Counted from the first letter of the stretch, positions 33,608-44,143 are shown. The stretch: DNA of 64,000 nt from Prochlorococcus sp. AG-388-E21 (GCA_003279855.1 QCGO01000002.1:186001-250000); one strand, 5' to 3'. Translations and numbers: made by a program. The notes: generated by a model not told the origin, from the sequence alone.

Positions 33608-35590
33608 CTAATTTTTAAAATTATACTTATCTGTAGTAAATAATTTCCAGTCTCCTTTTCCATTTAATTCTAAAATGTTCTCATGAAAATCCTTTAAACT
33701 AGGCCTATGTCCCACGCTTATCAACGATAATTCTCTATCTCTTAATAAATTATAAAGTTTTTTTTCAGTTTTAATATCGAGTGCACTTGTAGCTTCATCT
33801 AACACAGCAAATCTCGGAGAATTGAGTAGTAATCTTGCAAAAGCTAATCTTTGCTGCTCTCCTAATGAAAGTATTCTTGGCCAATCTTGTTTTACGTCAA
33901 GGTTGGGATATCTATCAACAATAGAATTTAAATTTACCTCATTAAGAACAGAAATTAAGTGGTCATCACTAAATTTATCAACTTCTGTTGGATAACATAA
34001 TTGTTCCCTTAAAGAACCCAATAACATATAAGGTTTTTGAGGTATAAATAGTAAATCACCTGTTTTTGGTTTTTTAATCGATCCTTGATTAGGTTCCCAT
34101 AATCCACTTATCATCCTTAATAAAGAGGTTTTGCCACAACCAGATGGGCCTACTACTAATAATGATTGATTTGTTTCAATACTCAGATTTAAGTTTTTGA
34201 TGATAGCTTTATCAGAACCAGGAGGAAAAAGATTAGCATTGTTGATAAGGATAGAAGAATAATCAGAAATTATATTTTGATTGCCTATCGGCTTAGTTTG
34301 ACTGATACTTTCAACTTTTGACTGAAAACCCTCTAATCTTCCAATTCCTGCTGTGAACTTTGCTAGTTCCTCTATTTGATTAACTATAAAAAATAACGAA
34401 CCTTCTACCATCCCAAATGCAAAGCTTGCTTGAATAAATCGACCATAATCAATATCTCCTCTAAAGTAAGGAATTGCCATTATTAGATATGGAAAGAAGT
34501 TGCCAGCATAATTAATAGAACGTCTCATTACATCAATAATTACTCTCCAAATTATTAGTAAGTTAAAGTTTCTTACCACTTCTCCTAATCTTCTCTCTGT
34601 TTCACTTTTTTCTGGTTTTTCACCTGCATAAAAAGCTATTGATTCAGCATTATCTCTAATATGAACTAGTCCATATCTAAAGTCTGCCTCATATCTGAGT
34701 TGATCGAAATCAATTTTTACAAGATTTTTTCCAGCAATTAATAAGATAGCAGTAGCAAATGCTGCGTATCCAAATAATGAAAAGGTTAATGTTGTACTAA
34801 TGCTCCATAATATGAGAATGTTGAGAGAAAAAGTAAGAAGTGCATCAAAAACTCCCAAAGTAAAGGATAAGCTCTGACCAGTAAAAGCTCTGGTATCATC
34901 TGTTATTCTTTGGTCAGGATTATCTACATCAGTTTGTTCTTCATCATTAGGATTTAGTTGGTAGTATGCTTTATTTGTCATGTAGTCTTTAACTAAGCTT
35001 TTTGAAAGCCAATCTCTCCAAATTATTCCTAATTTATAGGTAAAGAATATTTGAGAAACACGAATTGGGAGCGCTACAGCAAAGCAACAAGCATAGATTC
35101 CTAAAATCCTATAAAATCCATCTTGTTGTTTTTCTACTAAAGCATTTGTTAAGTCTCTTGCAATAAATCCTATTCCTGCATTAATTCCATTTACAGCCAA
35201 AAGCATTAATACTATGACTGCTAGGAATAACCAATGTACCCATCTGCGATTCTTGAGTTGACGCCTTAAACTAAAGAAACTTCCTGATCCAATAAGAAAT
35301 AATCCTGAAAACAATAATCCCCACCAGCCAGACCATATTGTATTAACAGTATTAACTACTCCTCCAAAGTATTTATCAAGAAAAATAGGTTGAATGCTTT
35401 CAAAAAAACTAATTATACCTGTAAGGCCTACAAGAACAATACCTCCTACACAAAATAAAAGAGATATTAAAAGCCATATAAATTGAAAGCCATTACATTG
35501 ATCAATTGGTAAGAAAAATGGTTGGGCTAACCTTCTTAACTTTTGTAATTGATAAAATATTTTAGATTTATTTTGTACTACATTATTCAT
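33608..35590 (-). CDS. SbmA/BacA-YddA-like ABC transporter, permease-ATPase fusion
   Basis: The 660-aa protein (ATG start at 35590) has an N-terminal ABC_membrane_2-type domain with about six helices, then a nucleotide-binding domain: Walker A VVGPSGCGKTS, signature LSLGEQQRLAFAR and Walker B FAVLDEATSALD. This half-transporter would dimerise. Relatives (ABCD type, YddA, BacA) move peptides, B12 or fatty acyl compounds; the cargo here is unknown. The frame extends to a TTG at 35647 inside the preceding gene, which I reject. An upstream 95-aa membrane protein is probably in the same operon. Confidence 0.85.
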   Translation of the reverse strand: MNNVVQNKSKIFYQLQKLRRLAQPFFLPIDQCNGFQFIWLLISLLFCVGGIVLVGLTGIISFFESIQPIFLDKYFGGVVNTVNTIWSGWWGLLFSGLFLIGSGSFFSLRRQLKNRRWVHWLFLAVIVLMLLAVNGINAGIGFIARDLTNALVEKQQDGFYRILGIYACCFAVALPIRVSQIFFTYKLGIIWRDWLSKSLVKDYMTNKAYYQLNPNDEEQTDVDNPDQRITDDTRAFTGQSLSFTLGVFDALLTFSLNILILWSISTTLTFSLFGYAAFATAILLIAGKNLVKIDFDQLRYEADFRYGLVHIRDNAESIAFYAGEKPEKSETERRLGEVVRNFNLLIIWRVIIDVMRRSINYAGNFFPYLIMAIPYFRGDIDYGRFIQASFAFGMVEGSLFFIVNQIEELAKFTAGIGRLEGFQSKVESISQTKPIGNQNIISDYSSILINNANLFPPGSDKAIIKNLNLSIETNQSLLVVGPSGCGKTSLLRMISGLWEPNQGSIKKPKTGDLLFIPQKPYMLLGSLREQLCYPTEVDKFSDDHLISVLNEVNLNSIVDRYPNLDVKQDWPRILSLGEQQRLAFARLLLNSPRFAVLDEATSALDIKTEKKLYNLLRDRELSLISVGHRPSLKDFHENILELNGKGDWKLFTTDKYNFKN

Positions 35591-35627
35591 ATTTTTTCTA
35601 TACCTTTTTATTAAGTAGAATATATCT

Positions 35628-35915
35628 TTATGAAGATGATTGCCCAAATCCTATTAGCGAAAGTGCCCAATCGGGAAGGTTGAGGTATGTTAATAATTTT
35701 AAATCAAATTCATGAACTTTTATAATCGATACATCCATTAGCCACCATATTAGAAAAGGTAAATTAAATAAAATCTGTAGTTGCCATTTGTAAGTTAATA
35801 CTTTCCAAATTTTAGTTAAAATTGACTTCTGAGATTCATCTAAACTTTCCCAATTTGTAGTAATTAATTGGAATAAATTTTTAGATTTATTATTGAGGGA
35901 TTCTTGAGAATTCAT
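35628..35915 (-). CDS. Small membrane protein upstream of the ABC transporter
   Basis: A 95-aa ORF with a helical polar first half (ESLDESQKSILTKIWKVL) and a hydrophobic segment LQILFNLPFLIWWLMDVSII near 48-67, then a soluble tail. It lies 37 bp upstream of the ABC transporter start and is likely co-expressed. No family recognised. It could be a small partner of the transporter. Confidence 0.6.
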   Translation of the reverse strand: MNSQESLNNKSKNLFQLITTNWESLDESQKSILTKIWKVLTYKWQLQILFNLPFLIWWLMDVSIIKVHEFDLKLLTYLNLPDWALSLIGFGQSSS

Positions 35916-35962
35916 GTTTAATTTTTCTTATTTATAGCTAAAAAGAAACTCTTTTGAGAGTT

Positions 35963-36304
35963 TTAGCCAGGAGGCCAAAGCATTTTTCTACCAGCTAAAA
36001 AATGTATATGCAAATGAAAAATTGTTTGTCCAGATTCTTCACCGGTATTAATAACTGTTCTCCAATTTTTTAATTTCTTAGATTTGGCAATATTTTTTCC
36101 TATTAAAAGAAGATGTCCTAATAAATTTTTATCTTCCTCTAAACACTCGCATAAACTAACTAATGGTTTTTTAGGAATTACTAAAAAATGAACTGGAGCT
36201 TGAGAGGCAATATCATTAAATGCTATACAAAGCTCATCTTCATGAAGCTTTTCGCAGGGAATCTCACCATTTATTATTTTGCTAAAGATTGTAGTTTCAG
36301 TCAT
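35963..36304 (-). CDS. hinT: HIT family nucleotide hydrolase (HinT-like)
   Basis: The 113-aa protein has the histidine triad HLHIHFLAGR near the C terminus and the N-terminal TIFSKIINGEIPCEKLHEDELC of HINT/PKCI-type proteins. It hydrolyses purine phosphoramidates such as AMP-lysine. The gene lies between def and the transporter unit on the same strand, 20 bp after def. Confidence 0.94.
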   Translation of the reverse strand: MTETTIFSKIINGEIPCEKLHEDELCIAFNDIASQAPVHFLVIPKKPLVSLCECLEEDKNLLGHLLLIGKNIAKSKKLKNWRTVINTGEESGQTIFHLHIHFLAGRKMLWPPG

Positions 36305-36324
36305 TGGTTTATTAAATAATTAAA

Positions 36325-36930
36325 TCAGTTGATTGGTATTACATCCTTTTGATGAAATCCTTCTTTGATGAGTTCTTTATTTAGATCTTCTTTTGAAGTA
36401 ACTCTATCAACAAATAAAACCCCATTGAGATGATCCATTTCATGTTGAATGCATCTTGCTAAGAGTCCATCAGCTTTCATTTTTCTTGGCCTACCCATTT
36501 CATCTCTAAATCTTAATTTAATTGTTGATGGTCTTACAACGTTTAAATAAACTCCTGGGATACTTAGACACCCCTCTTCATATGAATTTAAGGTTGTTCC
36601 ATAATCGGTAATTTCTGGATTTATTAAAATTAATGGGTCAGCAGCAGCATCTTCAAAATTTACATCAATTACAAGGAGCTCTTTCTTGATTCCTATTTGC
36701 GGAGCAGCAAGTCCAATTCCCTTGGCTGCATACATACTTTGAAGCATTTCTTTAGCTAAATTTCTTATGGAATTATCAACTTTACTTATTCGTTTAGCAT
36801 TTTCTCTCAAAACATTATCACCAAGTTTATATATTTCTAGTGATGGAGTCCCTGTTTGTTCTTTAGATACCTTTCCTGCAGGACTGTTTGCTTTTGACTT
36901 TCTTGCGAGTTGTGAAAAATTGTTTGCCAC
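36325..36930 (-). CDS. def: Peptide deformylase
   Basis: The 201-aa metalloenzyme removes N-formyl groups from nascent proteins. All three motifs are intact: GIGLAAPQIG (71-80), EGCLSIPG (119-126, metal ligand Cys121) and QHEMDH (162-167, ligand histidines and catalytic Glu). The N-terminal 30 residues are an extension that is probably disordered. It is divergent from the S9 peptidase by 79 bp. Co-directional with hinT. Confidence 0.96.
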   Translation of the reverse strand: MANNFSQLARKSKANSPAGKVSKEQTGTPSLEIYKLGDNVLRENAKRISKVDNSIRNLAKEMLQSMYAAKGIGLAAPQIGIKKELLVIDVNFEDAAADPLILINPEITDYGTTLNSYEEGCLSIPGVYLNVVRPSTIKLRFRDEMGRPRKMKADGLLARCIQHEMDHLNGVLFVDRVTSKEDLNKELIKEGFHQKDVIPIN

Positions 36931-37009
36931 GGTAAAAAAAAATATTTACTCAACAGTTAAGCTATAAAAATACTAGCACTTTAAATTCATCTTTAAATAA
37001 ACTTTCTAA

Positions 37010-38938
37010 ATGAGTAATGCTAAGAATTTAAAAATTAAGCAAATCGATAAAAAAAATATATCTTTTAAAGAGTTATCTCTTATCAAGAATATGATCTTTT
37101 GGGTTGATCTTATTCCTGATGATCAAACACATAAAAATGCTATTTTTGCTAGGCCATTTAATGACAAAAATGCAATTCCACAAAAATTAACGGGCGATAA
37201 TTTTTATATTAAAAGCAATTTTCATGGTTATGGCGGAAAATCGTATCAATGTATAGAGGTAAATGATCAAATTTATTTGATATGGGTCGATCAGCTCTCA
37301 AATGCAATGTGGTTACAAATTTTAAGAGTCCAAGAAAAAGTATCTGAAAGTGAAAATAAATATCTGCTATGCGATATGGAACCAAGACAACTTACTGAGT
37401 CAATAAAAATTAATTTTGATACTTCATTTGTTATTTCTAAAAACAATCTTTTATACGGTTTATGTGAGATAAAAGATAGAGATTATTTATTCTCATTAAA
37501 TTTAACTAATACTAAACAAGAAATTCATATAATAAAAAAATTTGATAATTTTGCTGGGAATTTATCTTCTAATATCTCAGCTGATTTATTTTCCTGGATA
37601 GAGTGGAATGATGGATCCATGCCTTGGGAAAGAAATGAGCTCTTTTTTGCAATTATTGACGATGATGGAGAGATACAAAAAATAAAAAAATTTTCTAATA
37701 AATTGGTTAATGAGGAGAAAAATGTTTCTTTCTTTCAACCTTACTGGATGAGTGATAATATTTTAGTTTGTTCTGAAGATAGTACGGGCTGGTGGAATTT
37801 ATTATTTCTCGATGTAACTGATATTAAAAATATTATTATCAAAAAAAGAATAATGAAACCTTTGACCGAGTATGGATCCCCTCAATGGGTTTCAGGAATT
37901 TCATTTTTTTCTGGAAATATTAAAAATTTATTTTGTATTGCGAAAAAAGATAATAGTTGGCTACTAGAACAATATCAGAACTGTGAATGTATTCAAGAAC
38001 TCAAATTACCATTTTGTTCAATAGTTGATTTAGATGTTTGTGATAGAAAATTAGTTATTAGAGGCGGTAGTTTTGATTGTTATGACGAATTAATTGAGTG
38101 TGATTTTGAAGAGAAAAGCCATACTAAATTATTAAATGATATCTCCTTCGAGTCTGTAAATGTATATACGAGACCTGAATCTTTTTGGTTTAAAGGTTTT
38201 AATAATCAACCCACACATTCTTTTATTTATAAGCCTCTTTTTAAAAGGTTTATTAAGTCACCATTAATTGTTAAGGCACATAGTGGGCCTACTGCTTGCT
38301 TTGATGGATCTTTAAATTCGGAAGTTCAGTATTGGACTTCGAAAGGATTTACGGTTGCGGAAGTGAATTATGGTGGCTCCTCGGGCTTTGGAAGAGAGTA
38401 CAGGGAGAGATTAAATTATAAATGGGGCATTCTTGATTCATACGATTGTAAAGCATTGGTACTTGATTTAATTAGGTTGAATTTAGTTGATAGCACCAAA
38501 GTTGCAATTTTAGGCAACAGTGCTGGTGGTTTAACTGCAATTAATGCTTTATGTGAAGGTGATTTGTTTAAAGTGGGGATTTGTAAATATCCTGTTCTTG
38601 ATCTAAACGATATGCATCAACAAACTCATAGATTTGAGAAAGGGTATTTAAATTCTCTTATAGGTAAATATTCAAAATTTCGTAATGAGTATCAACTTCG
38701 ATCACCAATTTATAAAATTAATCAATTAAAAAAACCAGTTTTATTATTTCATGGAAAAAAAGATTTAGTTATTTCATACAAAAAAACCTTACAAATCAAA
38801 GAAAAACTTCTTAAAAATAATAAAAACTCAGAAGTCATAATTTTTGATAATGAAGGGCATGGTTTTAAAAATACTAATAATAAAAAACAAGTTACCATTA
38901 AAACTCAACAGTTTTTAGAGAAAACTTTAAATATTTAA
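37010..38938 (+). CDS. Prolyl oligopeptidase family (S9) serine peptidase
   Basis: A 642-aa protein with an N-terminal beta-propeller region (about 1-380, with repeated hydrophobic and Trp-rich blades such as DLFSWIEWNDGSMPWERNELF) and a C-terminal alpha/beta-hydrolase domain. The triad is readable: Ser504 in GNSAGG, Asp585 in HGKKDLV and His617 in EGHGF. The glycine-rich VNYGGSSGFGREYRERL is typical of S9C acylaminoacyl peptidases. No signal peptide, so cytoplasmic peptide turnover is likely. Its last 4 bp overlap the convergent sufS. Confidence 0.92.
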   Translation: MSNAKNLKIKQIDKKNISFKELSLIKNMIFWVDLIPDDQTHKNAIFARPFNDKNAIPQKLTGDNFYIKSNFHGYGGKSYQCIEVNDQIYLIWVDQLSNAMWLQILRVQEKVSESENKYLLCDMEPRQLTESIKINFDTSFVISKNNLLYGLCEIKDRDYLFSLNLTNTKQEIHIIKKFDNFAGNLSSNISADLFSWIEWNDGSMPWERNELFFAIIDDDGEIQKIKKFSNKLVNEEKNVSFFQPYWMSDNILVCSEDSTGWWNLLFLDVTDIKNIIIKKRIMKPLTEYGSPQWVSGISFFSGNIKNLFCIAKKDNSWLLEQYQNCECIQELKLPFCSIVDLDVCDRKLVIRGGSFDCYDELIECDFEEKSHTKLLNDISFESVNVYTRPESFWFKGFNNQPTHSFIYKPLFKRFIKSPLIVKAHSGPTACFDGSLNSEVQYWTSKGFTVAEVNYGGSSGFGREYRERLNYKWGILDSYDCKALVLDLIRLNLVDSTKVAILGNSAGGLTAINALCEGDLFKVGICKYPVLDLNDMHQQTHRFEKGYLNSLIGKYSKFRNEYQLRSPIYKINQLKKPVLLFHGKKDLVISYKKTLQIKEKLLKNNKNSEVIIFDNEGHGFKNTNNKKQVTIKTQQFLEKTLNI

Positions 38939-40212
38939 GAATTTAGTTTTAAAAAACTAATAGTTTCCTTAAGTTTTTCGATAAAAGTATTGATATCTTC
39001 TTTGGTAGTTGTGAAGTTCATACTAACTCTAGCTGTTGAATTTATTCCGATATGTCTATGCAGAGGTTGACAACAATGATGTCCACTTCTTATGCAAATA
39101 CCTTTAGAATCAAGGATTTCAGCTATGTCGTTTGAATGTATTTCTTTTAAATAAAATGTTGCCAATGAAGCTCTATTAGGATCTTTTTCGGGAGAAGGAC
39201 CTATTATTTCAAGATCCTCTATTTGATTTAATTTTTCAAATAAATAATTTGTAATCTCCTTTTCATACTCACTAATACGATCTAACCCAATATTATTAAT
39301 GTAATTAATCGCTGCAGCTAATCCTATTGCTTCTGCAATAGCTGGAGTACCAGCTTCAAATTTATGAGGAAGTTCAGCCCAAGTACTTTTCTCTTCAAAA
39401 ACATCTTGAATCATTTCACCACCACCAAAAAACGGAGGGATGTTTTCTAAAATTTCTTTTTTGGACCATAAGAAACCTATGCCTGTTGGGCCACATAATT
39501 TATGTCCTGAACCGGCTAAAAAATCTATACCTAGTTTATGAACATCTAGCTTTTGATGGGCTAAACTTTGACAAGCATCAAGCAGAACTAAAGAACCTTT
39601 ATCCCTAGCTAATTCAGTTATTTCTTTTATTGGATTACAGCATCCTAAGGTGTTACTTATGTGTAATAAACTTACTAGTTTTGTTTTAGTTGTCAATTTG
39701 GATTTGAAATCATTTATATCTAATCTTCCGTCTTGATCTATGCCCACAAATTTCAGTTTACATTTGTTTTTTTCAGCTACCATTTGCCAGGGAACAATAT
39801 TACTATGATGCTCCATTATTGATAAAAGAATTTCATCATTCTCTTTTAAAGTAAATTCTCCCCATGATCTGGCTACCAGATTTATAGCTTCAGTTGCATT
39901 CCTTGTAAAAATTATTTCTTTTGATGAATTAGCGTTAACATATTGAGCAATTAAAGATCTTGAATTTTCAAACTCTTCTGTTGCTTTGGCACTTAATTGA
40001 TGAGCACCTCTATGAACGTTTGCATTGAAATTTTTATAATATTCGTCAATTTTTTCAAGAACTTGGATAGGTTTTTGGGTTGTTGCAGCATGATCGAGAT
40101 AAATAATTGTATTTTGGCTTTTAGAATTATTTTCTAATAAAGGAAAGTCTTTTTTATCTATTAGAGGAAAGTTTTTTTTATCTATTTTTGGGAAATTTTT
40201 AATTGTTTCCAT
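38935..40212 (-). CDS. sufS: Cysteine desulfurase SufS
   Basis: The 425-aa group II desulfurase has PLP-lysine Lys238 in SGHKLCGP and the catalytic loop RSGHHCCQPL with Cys380/Cys381. It supplies persulfide sulfur to the SufBCD scaffold. It is the last gene of sufBCDS and overlaps sufD by 1 bp. Oddity: before the conserved IYLDHAATT the N terminus carries three tandem octapeptides, NFPKIDKK, NFPLIDKK and DFPLLENN (residues 6-29), absent from typical SufS. The paired 24-nt units look like recent duplications. Confidence 0.96.
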   Translation of the reverse strand: METIKNFPKIDKKNFPLIDKKDFPLLENNSKSQNTIIYLDHAATTQKPIQVLEKIDEYYKNFNANVHRGAHQLSAKATEEFENSRSLIAQYVNANSSKEIIFTRNATEAINLVARSWGEFTLKENDEILLSIMEHHSNIVPWQMVAEKNKCKLKFVGIDQDGRLDINDFKSKLTTKTKLVSLLHISNTLGCCNPIKEITELARDKGSLVLLDACQSLAHQKLDVHKLGIDFLAGSGHKLCGPTGIGFLWSKKEILENIPPFFGGGEMIQDVFEEKSTWAELPHKFEAGTPAIAEAIGLAAAINYINNIGLDRISEYEKEITNYLFEKLNQIEDLEIIGPSPEKDPNRASLATFYLKEIHSNDIAEILDSKGICIRSGHHCCQPLHRHIGINSTARVSMNFTTTKEDINTFIEKLKETISFLKLNS

Positions 40213-41429
40213 TAATTTTCTTTTAGAATTTTATCTAGTAAATCCCATCTATCTTTTGAGATAGGAATATTTGAAATAATTTCTTGTATATAAGAACTTA
40301 ATTGTAATTGACTAGCTTCTGCTAACGTGAGTCCTCTTGATCTCATATAGAAAAGTTCTTCTTCATTTAATTGTGAAATAGTTGCACCATGTTTGCATTT
40401 TACGTCATCAGCAATTATTTCTAACTGCGGTTTAGTGTCTATTTTTGCGTGTCTAGATAAAAGTAGATTTCTGCTCAATTGAGACGCATCGGTCTTTTGC
40501 GCAATTTTTGGGACAATGATCGATCCTTCAAAGACAGCATGTGATTTACCATCTGCTAAGGATTTATTTATTTGATTTAAAAATCCATTAGGGCCGTTAA
40601 ATTTCATTTTTGTATAAGTAGCAATTTGGTCGTTATTTTTTGTTATTTGTATTCCTTTTATATTTGTTTTAGCATTCCCATCTAATTGATTAATACTGAT
40701 TTCAAATCTTGCATAATTAAATTTGAAATGTAATGAACCTAAGCTATATTCACTTTTTGCTTTTTGCATTACATTTAAAGAATTTAATAAATTAGATTTG
40801 CCTTCTCCATAGGAAACTACACCATGATTTACCGAAGTATTTTCTTCTAAACAGAAATAAGTTGATTGAGATAGTGAAGAATTCTCGTTTCCTAAATTAA
40901 TTTGCAATAAATCTACTTTAGAATTTTTTTCAAAGAATAAAATAAGTGTTTTAGCATTTAAAGAGTCAGGTGAGGAAGCACTAAATATCTCAAGAGGCGG
41001 GATTTTATTACCAGAAATATTTAAACCTAAGATGTTTTCTTTAGAACTTAAACAATGATTTAGTAAGTCACTCCAATGATCATTTTGATTAAAATTAGAT
41101 ATATTTTTTTTGATATAATCAGCTATTTCTATCTCTTTTAAATTTTTTATTGAATAGTTTTCTTCTTCTAAATTGATTGAGTTATTCTCGCCTATTATTA
41201 GTCTAATTACATTTTCAGATGCTTTTTTATATGGGAGATTAATTTTAGATTCTTTATTTTTATTTGAATGATCTAAAAATCTTGAAAATTTGGATTTATT
41301 GGAAAGTCTCCAGTATTCACTTTTGATATTTGGTAACGGATTTAATTTTAATTTATCAAGACAAATTTTTTGTATCTCAGATGGATTACTAATTAATTCG
41401 TTATTTTTAATTTCTTCAATAATTTGCAT
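40212..41429 (-). CDS. sufD: Fe-S assembly scaffold protein SufD
   Basis: The 405-aa protein matches SufD: the conserved C-terminal core contains AKIDTKPQLEIIADDVKCKHGATISQLNEE, with the cluster-related Cys and His, followed by YMRSRGLTLAEASQLQL. It forms the SufBC2D complex that builds [4Fe-4S]/[2Fe-2S] clusters. The N-terminal half is poorly conserved, as usual for SufD. It begins 4 bp after sufC and shares its last base with the sufS start. Confidence 0.95.
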   Translation of the reverse strand: MQIIEEIKNNELISNPSEIQKICLDKLKLNPLPNIKSEYWRLSNKSKFSRFLDHSNKNKESKINLPYKKASENVIRLIIGENNSINLEEENYSIKNLKEIEIADYIKKNISNFNQNDHWSDLLNHCLSSKENILGLNISGNKIPPLEIFSASSPDSLNAKTLILFFEKNSKVDLLQINLGNENSSLSQSTYFCLEENTSVNHGVVSYGEGKSNLLNSLNVMQKAKSEYSLGSLHFKFNYARFEISINQLDGNAKTNIKGIQITKNNDQIATYTKMKFNGPNGFLNQINKSLADGKSHAVFEGSIIVPKIAQKTDASQLSRNLLLSRHAKIDTKPQLEIIADDVKCKHGATISQLNEEELFYMRSRGLTLAEASQLQLSSYIQEIISNIPISKDRWDLLDKILKEN

Positions 41430-41433
41430 CGAT

Positions 41434-42222
41434 TTATTGCTCTTTTATAAAATTATCAGTCCATTCATATCCATGTTTCTCAAGTTCTAGGGCAAGATCA
41501 CTTTCTCCAGTTTTTATTATTTGACCGTCTGACATTACATGAACATAGTCAGGTTGTATTTCATCTAATAATCTTTGATAGTGAGTGATTAATATAATTC
41601 CGGTTTGTTCATTAGATATTTTCTTAATACCTGAGGCAACTACTCTAAGTGCATCAATATCTAAACCTGAGTCGGTTTCATCCAAAATTGCAATTTTTGG
41701 TTCTAATAATGCCATTTGTAATATTTCATTTCTTTTCTTTTCCCCACCTGAAAAACCTTGATTAATACTCCTCGATAAAAAGGCAGAATCCATTTTGACT
41801 AAGTCAAGTTTTTCTTTTACTAAGTCTTCAAAATCAAAAGTATCTAGTTCTTCTTTATTAAGAAATTTTCTTCTTGCATTTGTCGCAACTCTAAGAAATT
41901 CTAGATTACTTACTCCAGGAATTTCGATTGGATATTGAAAACCAAGAAAAATACCAGATTGAGCTCTTTCTTCTGGTTCTAAAGACTGAATATCATTTCC
42001 TTTAAATTTTATTTCGCCTTTAGTTATTTTGTATGATGGATGACCCGCAATAATCTTTGAAAGAGTACTTTTTCCACATCCATTCCTTCCCATGATTGCG
42101 TGAATTTCGCCAGGATTAACTGAAATAGTTACCCCTTTTAAAATAGGAAGATTTTCGATAGATGCAAAAAGATTATTTACTTCTAATATTGGATCTAATT
42201 CTTTCGTTTTGCTTTGCATCAC
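41434..42222 (-). CDS. sufC: Fe-S assembly ATPase SufC
   Basis: The 262-aa ABC ATPase has Walker [10 protein letters not shown], signature [17 protein letters not shown] and Walker [14 protein letters not shown], all in SufC-specific form. It drives conformational change of SufBC2D; it is a soluble protein, not a transporter. It starts 18 bp after sufB. Confidence 0.97.
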   Translation of the reverse strand: MMQSKTKELDPILEVNNLFASIENLPILKGVTISVNPGEIHAIMGRNGCGKSTLSKIIAGHPSYKITKGEIKFKGNDIQSLEPEERAQSGIFLGFQYPIEIPGVSNLEFLRVATNARRKFLNKEELDTFDFEDLVKEKLDLVKMDSAFLSRSINQGFSGGEKKRNEILQMALLEPKIAILDETDSGLDIDALRVVASGIKKISNEQTGIILITHYQRLLDEIQPDYVHVMSDGQIIKTGESDLALELEKHGYEWTDNFIKEQ

Positions 42223-42240
42223 ACTTTAGAAATTAATTGA

Positions 42241-43683
42241 TTATCCAACGGATCCTTCTAATTTGAGGGCAAGCAGCTTATCGGCTTCAGCCGCAAATTC
42301 CATTGGCAGTTGATTGAATACATCTCTACAAAAGCCACTTACCATCATTGATACAGCCTCTTCAAATTCAATACCTCTGCTTTGTAAATAAAAAAGTTGA
42401 TCTTCAGAAATTCTACATGTACTTGCTTCATGCTCAATTTCTGAATTTGGTTGTTGAGATTGAATATAAGGAAATGTATTCGCAGCAGCTTGATCGCCTA
42501 TTAACATTGAATCACATTGACTATAATTTCTTGATCCAGAAGCTTTTGAACCCATTTTTACAAGACCTCTGTAACTATTAATTGAATTGCCAGCACTAAT
42601 TCCTTTACTAACTATTGTTGATTTAGTTCTAGGACCGATGTGAATCATTTTTGTACCTGTATCGGCTTGTTGAAGGTTATTAGTAAGAGCTACAGAATAA
42701 AATTCCCCTACCGATTCCTCTCCTAAAAGAATACAGCTAGGATATTTCCATGTAATGGCAGAGCCTGTTTCAACTTGGGACCAACTTATTTTACTTCTCT
42801 TACCTAAACATTTCCCCCTTTTGGTGACAAAATTAAAGATTCCTCCAACTCCTTCTTCATTTCCAGCATACCAATTTTGTACTGTTGAATATTTAATTGA
42901 GGCGTCATCTAAGGCAATAAGTTCGACTACCGCTGCGTGCAGAGTATTCGTATCAAACATTGGAGCTGTGCATCCTTCAAGGTAGCTAACGGAGCTAGAT
43001 TCTTCTGCGATAATTAAAGTTCTTTCAAACTGACCAGAGTCTCCACTATTGATTCTAAAATATGATGAGAGATCCATCGGACATTTAACTCCTTTTGGGA
43101 TGTAAACGAATGAACCATCACTAAAAACAGCAGAGTTTAATGCAGCAAAATAGTTATCATTAGCTGGTACAACAGAACCTAAATATTTTTCTATTAAATT
43201 CGAATGATCTTTTACTGCTTCACTTATTGAACAAAATATTACTCCATGCTCAGCAAGTTCTTTTCGGAAGGTTGTTGCAATAGAAACGCTATCGAATACT
43301 GCATCAACAGCAACGTTTGTAAGTTTTTTTTGTTCAGTAAGAGGAATTCCTAATTTATCAAAAGTTTCTAGGAGCTTGGGATCAACTTCATCTAAACTAG
43401 AAATCTTTTCTTTTTGTTTGGGTGCAGAATAATAAATTATATCTTGATAATTAATCTTTTTGTAACCTAGGTCTGCCCAGTTAGGCTCCTCCATTTTTTG
43501 CCATTTCCGAAAGGCATTAAGTCTGAAATTAAGAAGATATTCAGGCTCTTCTTTTTTTTCTGAAATTAATCGAATTGTATCTTCATTTAGCCCTTTGGAA
43601 ATCTTTTCAGTTTCGATATCGGTAACGAAACCATATTTGTATGGTTCAGATACGACATCTTTAACTAAATTTTCACTTACCAT
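42241..43683 (-). CDS. sufB: Fe-S assembly scaffold protein SufB
   Basis: A 480-aa SufB, first gene of sufBCDS. Conserved blocks include [36 protein letters not shown] and the C-terminal [21 protein letters not shown], which holds the cysteine and histidine used to nucleate the cluster. Together with SufC and SufD it is the main Fe-S builder in oxygenic phototrophs, essential for photosystem I. It has a divergent 97-bp intergenic region shared with an unknown 120-aa gene; no SufR-like repressor gene is seen here. Confidence 0.97.
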   Translation of the reverse strand: MVSENLVKDVVSEPYKYGFVTDIETEKISKGLNEDTIRLISEKKEEPEYLLNFRLNAFRKWQKMEEPNWADLGYKKINYQDIIYYSAPKQKEKISSLDEVDPKLLETFDKLGIPLTEQKKLTNVAVDAVFDSVSIATTFRKELAEHGVIFCSISEAVKDHSNLIEKYLGSVVPANDNYFAALNSAVFSDGSFVYIPKGVKCPMDLSSYFRINSGDSGQFERTLIIAEESSSVSYLEGCTAPMFDTNTLHAAVVELIALDDASIKYSTVQNWYAGNEEGVGGIFNFVTKRGKCLGKRSKISWSQVETGSAITWKYPSCILLGEESVGEFYSVALTNNLQQADTGTKMIHIGPRTKSTIVSKGISAGNSINSYRGLVKMGSKASGSRNYSQCDSMLIGDQAAANTFPYIQSQQPNSEIEHEASTCRISEDQLFYLQSRGIEFEEAVSMMVSGFCRDVFNQLPMEFAAEADKLLALKLEGSVG

Positions 43684-43780
43684 AATTTCTATAAATTAAT
43701 CTATTACAATTAGTTTTCTATACTTTAGCTAAATATATGCCCAATATTGAGTTTTTATCTTTAATTAAATTAAAAAATTA

Positions 43781-44143
43781 ATGTCTAATCAAACAAATTC
43801 TTTTCCAAGTCCGTTAAGCGATGAGATTGTGAAAAATATAGATCAACTGAATTTGCCCGTAATTAAAAAGCACCATGTTCGATTACTTGCCCATTGTCTT
43901 GAAATCTTCAAGAAAATCGGAAAAGATGAAAAATCTTTCTTTGAAGAAGATGAACTTCTTAAGGAATGGTGTGAAAAAAAATCCCAGAAGTTTAATGATA
44001 AAAATTTCAATCAACTGTTTTATGAACAAATGTCTTCTGCTGCAAAAAAAATAAACTTTTTTTCTAAGAGTATTGATAAAAATTTCAAAGAATTGGATCT
44101 TGAGGATTTAGTCACTTTAGTTGAGCAAAATCAGGGAAATTAA
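43781..44143 (+). CDS. Conserved hypothetical, divergent from suf operon
   Basis: A 120-aa helical, charged protein (ATG start). Notable segments are LNLPVIKKHHVRLLAHCLEIFKK (about 28-50) and YEQMSSAAKKINFFSKSI; there is no membrane segment and only two cysteines. It occupies the place where many cyanobacteria carry sufR, but I see no winged-helix domain and no C-terminal cysteine cluster, so it is not SufR. A role linked to Fe-S assembly is only a positional suggestion. Confidence 0.6.
   Translation: MSNQTNSFPSPLSDEIVKNIDQLNLPVIKKHHVRLLAHCLEIFKKIGKDEKSFFEEDELLKEWCEKKSQKFNDKNFNQLFYEQMSSAAKKINFFSKSIDKNFKELDLEDLVTLVEQNQGN

Noticed and set aside
42348-42985. Plus-strand ORFs opposite sufB
   Set aside because: Shadows; sufB is complete and conserved.
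43781-44143. SufR repressor
   Set aside because: No winged-helix motif and no cysteine cluster.
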